Notes under the pieces: model-generated
Told to the model about the DNA's origin: nothing
The model's input: only the letters and a program-made list of their open reading frames with translations
Database searches by the model: none
Shown here: positions 1 through 5,182 of the stretch, piece after piece
How positions within the stretch are numbered: position 1 is the stretch's first letter
Layout: every line of letters begins with the position of its first letter
Program-made: the position numbers and the translations under genes
Assembly: GCA_021443285.1 (NCBI GenBank)
Contig: JABUUG010000105.1
Location: forward strand, 1-5,182
From: Bacteroidaceae bacterium
Lineage (GTDB): Bacteria; Bacteroidota; Bacteroidia; Bacteroidales; Bacteroidaceae
Length of the DNA: 5,182 nt
Reading direction: 5' to 3'

Positions 1-464
1 AGAGAGCCTTTTGCGAGAAGTTTCACGAATAGGCTTGGATTATTCTTTCTCAGTTCAATCTCGTTGGCATCAAGGATACGAATCATTTCCTCATTTGAAA
101 GTATGTCGTTTCCAAGGATTTCACGGAAAGCGTCCATATATTTGTCCTCGATTTTATTCTGCCTTTTTTCCTCAGCCTTGCGCGCAAGCACATCTTTGGT
201 AAAGAGGAAGAAGAGAATAATCATTGTAACTATCGCTGCGAAAACAATGAAATAACTGGTCTTTACCTGCCATGAATAGTCTGCGAAATAGTTTTGGAAA
301 AGATAGAAATAATAGGCAGCGACGTCGAAGCCACTCATCTCCATAACTGGCACCACATCTCCTGATGCTGTAACTGTTGGGATATATACGACTATAATCC
401 ATATTGTCGCAAGAATGGCGACAACAAGAAGAGTGTTAAAAAAAACTTTGAATAATTTTCCCAT
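1..464 (-). CDS. Unrecognised membrane protein with two TM segments (3' end beyond window)
   Basis: The frame is open from an ATG at 464 to the left edge, giving 154 complete residues with no stop, so the C-terminus is missing. I do not recognise the family. Residues 1-6 are short and basic, and a strong hydrophobic helix covers about 7-28. A polar and aromatic stretch of about 30-68 follows, then a second hydrophobic helix at about 70-90. After that come Arg/Lys/Glu-rich residues (about 91-110) and a predicted helical, charged region. By the positive-inside rule, both the N-terminus and the large C-terminal part should be cytoplasmic, with a loop of about 40 residues in the periplasm. The ATG is supported by its position just before the hydrophobic helix and by a promoter about 37 bp upstream. 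A T8 run covers codons 6-9. A helical-repeat protein anchored in the inner membrane is possible, but the visible part does not show it. Confidence is high that this is a gene and low on function. Confidence 0.8.
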   Translation of the reverse strand, partial: MGKLFKVFFNTLLVVAILATIWIIVVYIPTVTASGDVVPVMEMSGFDVAAYYFYLFQNYFADYSWQVKTSYFIVFAAIVTMIILFFLFTKDVLARKAEEKRQNKIEDKYMDAFREILGNDILSNEEMIRILDANEIELRKNNPSLFVKLLAKGS

Positions 465-500
465 TTTGTGTTTGTTGAGGGATACGGCATATATCGGGCG

Positions 501-534
501 CAAAATTAAACCTTTTTTGGCTTATTTTAACAAT
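501..534 (-). promoter_or_regulatory. Bacteroidota-type promoter for the membrane protein gene
   Basis: Read on the minus strand, TAATTTTG at 508-501 matches the Bacteroidetes -7 consensus TAnnTTTG at every fixed position. An ATTG at 534-531 lies 22 bases upstream and is an imperfect -33 element, because the spacing is slightly long. Transcription would start near 494, leaving a leader of about 30 nt before the ATG at 464. It is the only intergenic gap in the window with an exact -7 match, so the membrane protein is probably its own transcription unit. This rests on motif matching only. Confidence 0.5.
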
Positions 535-609
535 TGTTTGGAGTGTAATGTGGGTGAGCGCAGAAAACGGATGACTTATGTCAGTTATATAAAGGATGTA
601 ATCTCCCTT

Positions 610-1305
610 CTATTTCCATGATTTTGCTTTTTCAATATCGCAAATGTGGTCAATGTCGAATACTGTTGAGAAGATGAAAGGCTTGATTCTGATGCCCTTT
701 GAAATCAGTGCGCGTTGGAAATTCCTCATTCTTTTCTCACCTTTCATTACACAGTTGTGAAGTATGGGGATGCACTTGGGTGACAATCCGTAAATTCCAG
801 CTGACACCATTGTGCATCCGTTGGGACTGTCATAATATCCGACAATGGTTCTGCCGTATGTTTTTGCATAAAGCGGCTTCTCGTCGTCAATGTATGGGGT
901 TAGACCCATGTACACATCCGTGAAAGTGGGTCGCGAAAAATTCTTTGCATACCTCGAAAACTCAATTTCACTGAAAAAAGTGTCAACGGTGGTAACGATT
1001 GTCTTACCTTTACCGATATCTGGGAATCTCAGGGTAAGTTCATAAAGGCTGTGCATTGATGACTTCGTGCTTTTGACGAGAAGTCGTAGTGGATAGTTTT
1101 TCTGAAGTTGCCGTATATGCTCGGCAACATCTGTCATTTGTTCATTACATATTATACTAATGCTTTCGGCGGAATTGTCACAGAAAATTCTGATTAGTCT
1201 GTCTATGAGGGGCTCGCCGTTTATGGGAATGAGTGGCTTGGGTGTGGCTATACCTTCGTTTCGGAGTCTTGACCCCTCTCCGGCTGCAATGATGGCATAG
1301 TTCAT
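610..1305 (-). CDS. Sugar-1-phosphate-type nucleotidyltransferase (NTP_transferase / MobA-like fold)
   Basis: A 231-residue single-domain protein, probably cytoplasmic, predicted to transfer a nucleotide from an NTP to a phosphorylated substrate with release of pyrophosphate. The N-terminal nucleotide-binding signature AAGEGSRL is at residues 7-14, followed by the PKPL lysine at 23. A KSSMHSLY segment (81-88) probably contributes to base and ribose recognition. TVDTFF (106-111) supplies the likely metal-binding Asp108. A C-terminal FDIDHICDIEKAK stretch (216-228) matches the 'DIDTPEDLEKA' ending usual in this fold, with Asp217 or Asp219 as second metal ligand. No left-handed beta-helix acyltransferase domain is attached, so it is not a full GlmU. 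The nucleotide and sugar cannot be assigned; MurNAc-1-phosphate or a capsule/LPS precursor are possible. The start ATG lies six codons before the signature, as usual. It sits 171 bp after mnmA across a repeat-rich gap, with no convincing promoter in front. Confidence 0.85.
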   Translation of the reverse strand: MNYAIIAAGEGSRLRNEGIATPKPLIPINGEPLIDRLIRIFCDNSAESISIICNEQMTDVAEHIRQLQKNYPLRLLVKSTKSSMHSLYELTLRFPDIGKGKTIVTTVDTFFSEIEFSRYAKNFSRPTFTDVYMGLTPYIDDEKPLYAKTYGRTIVGYYDSPNGCTMVSAGIYGLSPKCIPILHNCVMKGEKRMRNFQRALISKGIRIKPFIFSTVFDIDHICDIEKAKSWK

Positions 1306-1328
1306 GTTTTCTGCAATTTGGAATTTAG

Positions 1329-1387
1329 GGAGTTAAAAGAGCTATTGGGTGGAGTTAAAGGAGTAGTAACTGAGGTTGGGAGTTAAA
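1329..1387. repeat. Three direct copies of GGAGTTAAA
   Basis: Exact copies of the 9-mer GGAGTTAAA occur at 1329-1337, 1351-1359 and 1379-1387, with steps of 22 and 28 bases. The third copy forms the end of the left arm of the inverted repeat described separately, and a fourth copy lies inverted at 1446-1454. A related string, GGAGTTTAGGGGTTA, lies in the short gap after the aminotransferase (from 4405). The copies are non-coding and of unknown role. Confidence 0.7.
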
Positions 1388-1471
1388 GGCAAATTCCTTA
1401 TTCCCTGAAATCTCTAAAAAGATAAATACTATGTGGGGTAATGTTTTTAACTCCCCCTCAGTTACCACTCC
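1360..1471 (-). repeat. Long inverted repeat downstream of mnmA
   Basis: The left arm (1360-1387) and right arm (1446-1471) are complementary over 26 pairs, with a 2-base bulge in the left arm (TT at 1376-1377) and one variant position (A1365 against C1466). On the minus-strand RNA that position is a G-U pair, so the stem is unbroken except for the bulge. The loop is about 58 bases. The right arm begins six bases beyond the mnmA stop codon (1477-1479). No U-run follows the distal arm, so a standard intrinsic terminator is unlikely. An mRNA 3'-end stabiliser, a processing site or a dispersed intergenic palindrome fits better. Flanking ATTGGG (1344-1349) and CCCAAT (1471-1476) extend the symmetry once the extra GGAGTTAAA copy on the left is looped out. 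Confidence 0.75.
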
Positions 1472-1476
1472 CCAAT

Positions 1477-2574
1477 TTACAGAGTGATTTCTCCTGATCC
1501 GTAGCATTTATGGTGATGTTCGTCATATAGTACGCAAAACTGTCCTGGGGCCACTCCGTGAATCTTCTTTTCTGACTGAACGAGGTATGTGCCATCTTTG
1601 CGGTCGGAAAGCATTGCCTTATGGTATTCTGAAGTATGTCTTATTTTGAATGTTACAGGAACTGTGTAGGGGGCTTCGACCAAGTTGTTCGTCGGGCTGT
1701 TAGTTGCCGTAAAGGGCGATACAGTCAGCGTGTGTAGGTCTTTTATGAGAAAGTCCTTCGTGTATGCGTTCTCCGGATTATAGCCTTTGGATACGAAGAG
1801 GGTATTAGTGAGAATATTTTTTTTTACGACAAACCATGGACCTCCGCCGAATCCGAGCCCGTGGCGCTGTCCAATGGTGTGAAACCATAGCCCTTTGTGC
1901 TTACCAATTAGCCTGCCGGTCTCATATTCAACCACATCGCCGGGGTGTTCACCGAGGTATCGTCGTATGTAGTCGTTGTAGTTTATTTTGCCGAGGAAGC
2001 AGATGCCTTGTGAGTCTTTACGCTTTGCATTTATGAGGTGCTCTTGTTGGGCAATTTCCCTTACTTGTTCTTTGGTGTAGTGTCCGATAGGGAAGATAGC
2101 TTTTTGTAACTGCCAATTATAGATTTGTGCGAGAAAGTCGGTCTGGTCTTTTACTGGGTCAGGACTTGTGGTGAGCCACTTTTGCCCATTGATTATTTCG
2201 GTCTGGGCATAGTGTCCTGTAGCAATGTAGTCGTAGTTCTTGCCAACCTTGTCGTGAAACGCGCCGAACTTTATGAGTCTGTTGCACATGACATCCGGGT
2301 TGGGAGTCAGACCGTTTTTTACCTTGTCAATTGTGTATTTGGTCACTTTTTCAAAATACTCTTGTTGACAATCAACAACGTTAAGGGGGAAATGGTATTT
2401 TCTTGCTACGGCGCTTGCCATCTCAAGGTCTTCCTGAATGGAGCAGTCCCATTCTGTGCTGTCCTGTGGTGCTATTTTAATGTAGAAACAATCCGGTGCG
2501 ATTCCCTGCTTGTGTAGCTGGTATGCAGCGACAGCAGAATCAACACCACCTGAGAGTAGGAGTGCGTGGTTCAT
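1477..2574 (-). CDS. mnmA: tRNA-specific 2-thiouridylase MnmA
   Basis: A 365-residue cytoplasmic enzyme that activates the C2 oxygen of U34 in tRNA for Lys, Glu and Gln with ATP and replaces it with sulphur, giving s2U34. The PP-loop SGGVDS is at residues 8-13. The first catalytic cysteine is Cys97 in NPDVMCNRLIKFG, and ATGHYA follows at 118-123. The tRNA-binding region DQTDFLAQI lies at 143-151. The second cysteine, which carries the persulfide, is Cys192 in DSQGICFLG. The HTIGQRHGLG motif (232-241) opens the central beta domain, and KIRHTSEYHKA (310-320) belongs to the C-terminal beta barrel. Length and motif order are normal for the family and both cysteines are present, so it should be active. 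A hydrophilic stretch at about 285-302 looks like a loop insertion before the barrel. Bacteroidales often carry several mnmA paralogues, so this may not be the only copy. The ATG is fixed by the PP-loop following seven residues later. Confidence 0.95.
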   Translation of the reverse strand: MNHALLLSGGVDSAVAAYQLHKQGIAPDCFYIKIAPQDSTEWDCSIQEDLEMASAVARKYHFPLNVVDCQQEYFEKVTKYTIDKVKNGLTPNPDVMCNRLIKFGAFHDKVGKNYDYIATGHYAQTEIINGQKWLTTSPDPVKDQTDFLAQIYNWQLQKAIFPIGHYTKEQVREIAQQEHLINAKRKDSQGICFLGKINYNDYIRRYLGEHPGDVVEYETGRLIGKHKGLWFHTIGQRHGLGFGGGPWFVVKKNILTNTLFVSKGYNPENAYTKDFLIKDLHTLTVSPFTATNSPTNNLVEAPYTVPVTFKIRHTSEYHKAMLSDRKDGTYLVQSEKKIHGVAPGQFCVLYDEHHHKCYGSGEITL

Positions 2575-2603
2575 AATAGTTAATAACGTAATTGGCTTTG
2601 CCG

Positions 2604-2617
2604 CTTGCTAGAGCAAG
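2604..2617. repeat. Short palindrome upstream of mnmA
   Basis: CTTGCT and AGCAAG form a perfect 6-bp inverted repeat separated by two bases, 30 bp before the mnmA start codon. The size suits a dimeric regulator site, but no regulator is known for it here and it overlaps the edge of the larger inverted repeat. A chance occurrence is possible. Confidence 0.3.
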
Positions 2618-2713
2618 AATATGAATAGCGAATAGTTTGCTGCCGCACAGACTGTTTATAGAACCCACTTATATTCAAACACCGCTGTAGCAAACTATTC
2701 ACTATTCACTCTT
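2615..2713 (-). repeat. Long inverted repeat between the TPR protein and mnmA
   Basis: The core arms at 2622-2641 and 2689-2708 are complementary over 20 positions, with one variant (C2629 against A2701). On the minus-strand RNA this is a G-U pair. AAGA at 2615-2618 and TCTT at 2710-2713 extend the stem after a small bulge. The loop is about 47 bases. Inside the arms, GAATAG-type units are repeated in tandem, and a further ATTCACTATT lies at 2724-2733, overlapping the stop codon of the TPR gene. There is no terminal T-run, so this looks like a dispersed palindromic repeat or an mRNA-end structure, not a classical terminator. The element fills most of the 154-bp gap. Confidence 0.75.
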
Positions 2714-2728
2714 AATTGAAATTATTCA

Positions 2729-4402
2729 CTATTTCAAGTATTTTTCTGTATATGTATCGGCGTTTGGTTCTCCAAGTTCTTTTGCTTTTTGCATGGTTTT
2801 ATGCGCCTCGGTCTTGTTGCCGCTTTTTGCCTGAATGAGTGCGAGTAGGGTATAGCCTGTATAGCCTTCCGGATTGATTTGTATGCAGTAGTTAGCGGAT
2901 GCTTCTGCCTCTTTGAATTTGCCGAGCTTCAATTCGAGTTGTGCCTTCTCTGCGGGATAGAGGGGCTCTTTGGGATTTATGGCAATGCAGCTTGTTATGT
3001 CGGAAAGGGCTTGGGGATACATTCTGCACTTATTGGCAGCAAGGAATCTGAGGTAATAGAAATTATCGTTTACTTTATATTGCATGATAATCAGGTAGCG
3101 TGTGTAGTCGATTACTGCCTCTTTGTATTTCTGCATCTCATCGTAGTACTGACCTCGCATGAGGAAATATGGTGCGGAAGAGGTTACGGAGAGTGTATCG
3201 ACATGACTAATGGCACTGTCGAGGAGTGCGAGGATTTCTTCTTTTGGTGCCTGTAATGCCTGTTTGCAACGTGCTGAGCTATAATAGATTTCGGCCTTGT
3301 TGATGTCTTTGTTTTCAAGGAGCGACTGAAATGTACTGTAGGCTTCGATGTATTTTTTCTGGCTGAACAGTATATTTGCTTCGTGGTTCTTGTAGATGGA
3401 GGCTGGACTTAGACGCTCGGCATTTTTTATAAGTTCCATAGCCTTGTCAAAAGTCCAAGGAGCGTAACTGTTTTCCTGTAGAGCGAGGGAGATGTTATAA
3501 ACGAGCTTGCTGTATTCATAGTTGGCAAGAGCCTTGTCAGATGTGCGCTTCAATGCTTGTTGCATTATGTTGTCAGCCTTGTTGAAATCCTTGTTGGCTG
3601 CGGCTATTGTCGCGGATATGGAGTAGCCATCAACGGCATCGGGGAAGGCTTTCATAAAGTCGTTTGCGGCGGCTTCATACTTGCCACCCTTGCTGCTTGA
3701 CAGCATCATCATGATAATCTGTGCATTCTGCTGGTCGGAGGGCAGCTGCATAGGTATGTGTATCTGCAGGAGGGCGGTGTTGGTGGCTGAGAGTGCCTGT
3801 GGCATTAGGCTCTGGGCATAACGGACATCGGTGGCGTAGGCATCGGCAGTGGAGTTGGAGGTTTGTAGTAGTCCGAGCACTTGTCCCTGTTCGTTTATTA
3901 TGGGGCAGCCTTCAAGGTCTGCCTGTTCATCGATTTTCATGATGTAGTAGGCATACTTGTCCATGAAGGTTTCGGTCTTCTTTATTGCTCCGTTGCTTGT
4001 CTTTCCAATGCTTTCTGGACCTACGCAGTAAACTTTTGCTCCCTGCTGTGGAGTTGTGGTGTTAAGCAATGTGGCAGCAGGTGTTTTGGCATCCACCTTG
4101 AAATGTATTACATTGTGAACCTCGTTTGCACCGCATATTCGGGAAACTTCCATCTGCTTGCCGGAATGATCTGTAACGACTGCTTTATATGCACCTATAA
4201 ACGGTTTGCATGTTGCCACAGCTTCGCCATCGGTGCTAATGAAAACTCCGTTTCCCGAAGCCAGTTCTTTCCCTTCGCTGTCGTATGTAACAAATGAGAG
4301 CACTGCTTTCTGCACATTTTTTACTGCTGATGGCTGGGCAATGGCTGTAGTGTATGCGGCTATAAACAAGAGCGAGATTATTAGTATGCGTGTATTTTGC
4401 AT
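2729..4402 (-). CDS. Secreted TPR protein with catalytically dead trypsin/HtrA-like domain
   Basis: A 557-residue protein. A signal peptide covers residues 1-22 (hydrophobic core about 6-18, AIA then Gln23), with no lipobox Cys, so it is likely periplasmic or outside the cell. Residues about 28-205 resemble the HtrA/trypsin-like fold: GNGVFISTDGEAVAT (50-64) matches the usual GSGFIIS-DG-ILT strand pair, and EGCPIINEQGQVLGL (164-178) matches GNSGGPVFN-GEVIGI. The catalytic residues appear to be missing: the His site reads CKPF (65-68), the Asp site HNVIHFKV (96-103), and the Ser site has Glu or Gly (164-165). Residues about 235-545 are helical TPR repeats; the clearest are about 410-443, 448-478, 482-511 and 514-545. 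This suggests a binding or scaffold role, not proteolysis. The gene begins 14 bp after the aminotransferase stop, so the two are probably co-transcribed. Function is unknown; the domain reading is by eye. Confidence 0.85.
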   Translation of the reverse strand: MQNTRILIISLLFIAAYTTAIAQPSAVKNVQKAVLSFVTYDSEGKELASGNGVFISTDGEAVATCKPFIGAYKAVVTDHSGKQMEVSRICGANEVHNVIHFKVDAKTPAATLLNTTTPQQGAKVYCVGPESIGKTSNGAIKKTETFMDKYAYYIMKIDEQADLEGCPIINEQGQVLGLLQTSNSTADAYATDVRYAQSLMPQALSATNTALLQIHIPMQLPSDQQNAQIIMMMLSSSKGGKYEAAANDFMKAFPDAVDGYSISATIAAANKDFNKADNIMQQALKRTSDKALANYEYSKLVYNISLALQENSYAPWTFDKAMELIKNAERLSPASIYKNHEANILFSQKKYIEAYSTFQSLLENKDINKAEIYYSSARCKQALQAPKEEILALLDSAISHVDTLSVTSSAPYFLMRGQYYDEMQKYKEAVIDYTRYLIIMQYKVNDNFYYLRFLAANKCRMYPQALSDITSCIAINPKEPLYPAEKAQLELKLGKFKEAEASANYCIQINPEGYTGYTLLALIQAKSGNKTEAHKTMQKAKELGEPNADTYTEKYLK

Positions 4403-4416
4403 GGGGAGTTTAGGGG

Positions 4417-5182
4417 TTATTTATAGTTCCTGAGTGCTTTTAGCAACTCTTCGTTTTCTGACTTTGAGCCGATTGTTATTCTCAGGCAATTGGCACAGAG
4501 GGCGACCTTGTTTCTGTTTCTGACGATGATTCCGTTATCAACGAGATAGTCATAAATGCCTTGTGCATCAGTAACCTTCATTAGAACAAAATTGGCGCTT
4601 GTAGGGTAGAGATGCACGCAGATTGGTAGTATCTTCAGTGCTTCTATTATTTTTGCGCGCTCGTGTAGTATTGTTTTTACCCATTCTGACAATTGGAAAC
4701 TGTCGGTAAGCAGTTCCAGGGCTTTTTGTTGAGTGAGAAGGTTAATGTTGTATGGGTATTTTACCTTGTTGAAGATGTTTATTATGTCTGGATGTGCAAA
4801 AGCCATGCCGAGTCTTATAGCCGCGGCTCCGTATGCCTTGCTCATGGTGTTTAGTACGATGATGTTAGGGTATTTTTCCAGTTCGTGTCGGAAAGATTTT
4901 GCCGTCGAGAAGTCGGAATAGGCTTCGTCTATGACGACAAGTCCGTCGAAACCGTTGATTACCTTCTCTATCTCATTGCTGTCAATGTCATTGCCTGTAG
5001 GATTGTTTGGCAAACTCAAATAGACGACATCCAAACGTTCCTTAGGAATCGACGGCACAAAATTGTTTTCCGCATTACATGGCAGGTAGACGAGATTACT
5101 CCATCGTCCGTCCTCCATCTTCAAACCTGCTCGCCCACTCATCACCGTATTATATATGAATGCCGGATACGACGGGTCGAAC
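4417..5182 (-). CDS. PLP-dependent class I/II aminotransferase, HisC-like with DapL-like visible N-terminal part (5' end beyond window)
   Basis: The frame is open to the right edge, giving 254 visible residues; the N-terminus, probably about 100 residues or more, is outside. The GTG at 5145 is an internal Val codon, because the reading continues upstream as FDPSYPAFIYNT. Numbering from that GTG: PNNPTGN at 46-52 (cofactor-binding Asn), DEAY at 73-76 (Asp for the pyridine nitrogen), MSKAYGAAAIRLG at 101-113 with Lys103 as the PLP Schiff-base lysine, YPYNIN at 130-135, and CLRITIG at 220-226 with Arg222 as likely carboxylate binder. From PNNPTGN to the end it follows Bacteroidales HisC (histidinol-phosphate + 2-oxoglutarate exchange in histidine synthesis). 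Before that motif, the SGRAG and DGRWSN...LPC-AENNFVP segments (3-7, 12-31) look like DapL (lysine/peptidoglycan pathway). No his gene follows it; the next gene is the TPR protein. Aminotransferase identity is secure, but the substrate is not. Confidence 0.85.
   Translation of the reverse strand, partial: FDPSYPAFIYNTVMSGRAGLKMEDGRWSNLVYLPCNAENNFVPSIPKERLDVVYLSLPNNPTGNDIDSNEIEKVINGFDGLVVIDEAYSDFSTAKSFRHELEKYPNIIVLNTMSKAYGAAAIRLGMAFAHPDIINIFNKVKYPYNINLLTQQKALELLTDSFQLSEWVKTILHERAKIIEALKILPICVHLYPTSANFVLMKVTDAQGIYDYLVDNGIIVRNRNKVALCANCLRITIGSKSENEELLKALRNYK

Noticed and set aside
172..402. 76-codon minus-strand frame within the membrane protein region
   Set aside because: It overlaps the membrane protein in another frame. 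The frame from 464 gives a signal-like helix, a second TM helix and continuous coding to the edge; this one gives an Arg/Ser-rich, implausible product.
570..583. TGAC-TTAT-GTCA palindrome after the nucleotidyltransferase as a terminator
   Set aside because: Only four base pairs of stem, low stability and no following U-run on the minus strand.
1306..1476. Riboswitch or small RNA gene in the gap before the nucleotidyltransferase
   Set aside because: Apart from the long inverted repeat and short direct repeats, no known aptamer core or tRNA/sRNA-like fold could be recognised.
2125..2517. 130-codon plus-strand open frame
   Set aside because: It lies wholly inside mnmA on the other strand, is Cys/Val-rich with no recognisable motif, and arises from the codon pattern of the real gene.
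2614..2621. TATTCTTG on the minus strand as a -7 promoter element for mnmA
   Set aside because: It differs from TAnnTTTG at one position and has no TTTG-like -33 element at the right distance; it also lies on the arm of the inverted repeat. Possible but not supported.
2575..2728. Insertion sequence remnant
   Set aside because: Terminal inverted repeats are present, but there is no transposase fragment and no flanking target duplication could be identified; kept only as a palindromic repeat.
3881..4297. 138-codon plus-strand open frame opposite the TPR protein
   Set aside because: Antisense shadow of a well-supported secreted protein; rich in Cys and Phe, with no start context, promoter or family resemblance.
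5143..5145. GTG as start of the aminotransferase
   Set aside because: The frame stays open upstream to the window edge and encodes aminotransferase-like sequence, so this GTG is an internal Val codon and the gene is truncated by the window.

Overview
The window reads as chromosomal DNA from a Bacteroidales bacterium, probably Prevotella-like. The reasons are the lack of Shine-Dalgarno sequences before the genes, a clear TAnnTTTG-type -7 promoter element, moderate GC by eye, a predicted signal peptide ending in A-Q, and protein sequences that resemble Bacteroidales MnmA, HisC and DapL as I remember them. No tRNA, rRNA, insertion sequence, CRISPR array or phage gene was seen.

All five genes lie on the minus strand. 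In transcription order, right to left, they are: (1) a PLP-dependent aminotransferase cut by the right edge (4417-5182); (2) 14 bp downstream, a secreted protein with a trypsin/HtrA-like domain lacking its catalytic triad plus TPR repeats (2729-4402); (3) mnmA, the tRNA 2-thiouridylase (1477-2574); (4) a small sugar-phosphate-type nucleotidyltransferase (610-1305); (5) an unrecognised membrane protein with two transmembrane segments, cut by the left edge (1-464). The membrane protein is easy to miss because its open frame has no stop inside the window.

The two gaps on either side of mnmA (2575-2728 and 1306-1476) each hold a long inverted repeat that starts within about 20 bases of the preceding stop codon. 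Each stem has one non-Watson-Crick position, and in both cases it becomes a G-U pair only in the minus-strand RNA, the strand that is transcribed. They look like dispersed intergenic repeats or mRNA 3'-end structures rather than classical terminators. The gap before the membrane protein (465-609) carries the only convincing promoter.

The most notable observation is the aminotransferase. Its visible 5' part resembles LL-diaminopimelate aminotransferase (DapL), while everything after the shared PNNPTG motif resembles histidinol-phosphate aminotransferase (HisC). It could be a natural gene chimera, a divergent paralogue, or an assembly join at a conserved motif. The five genes do not form an obvious pathway; only the aminotransferase and TPR protein are close enough to suggest one transcript.
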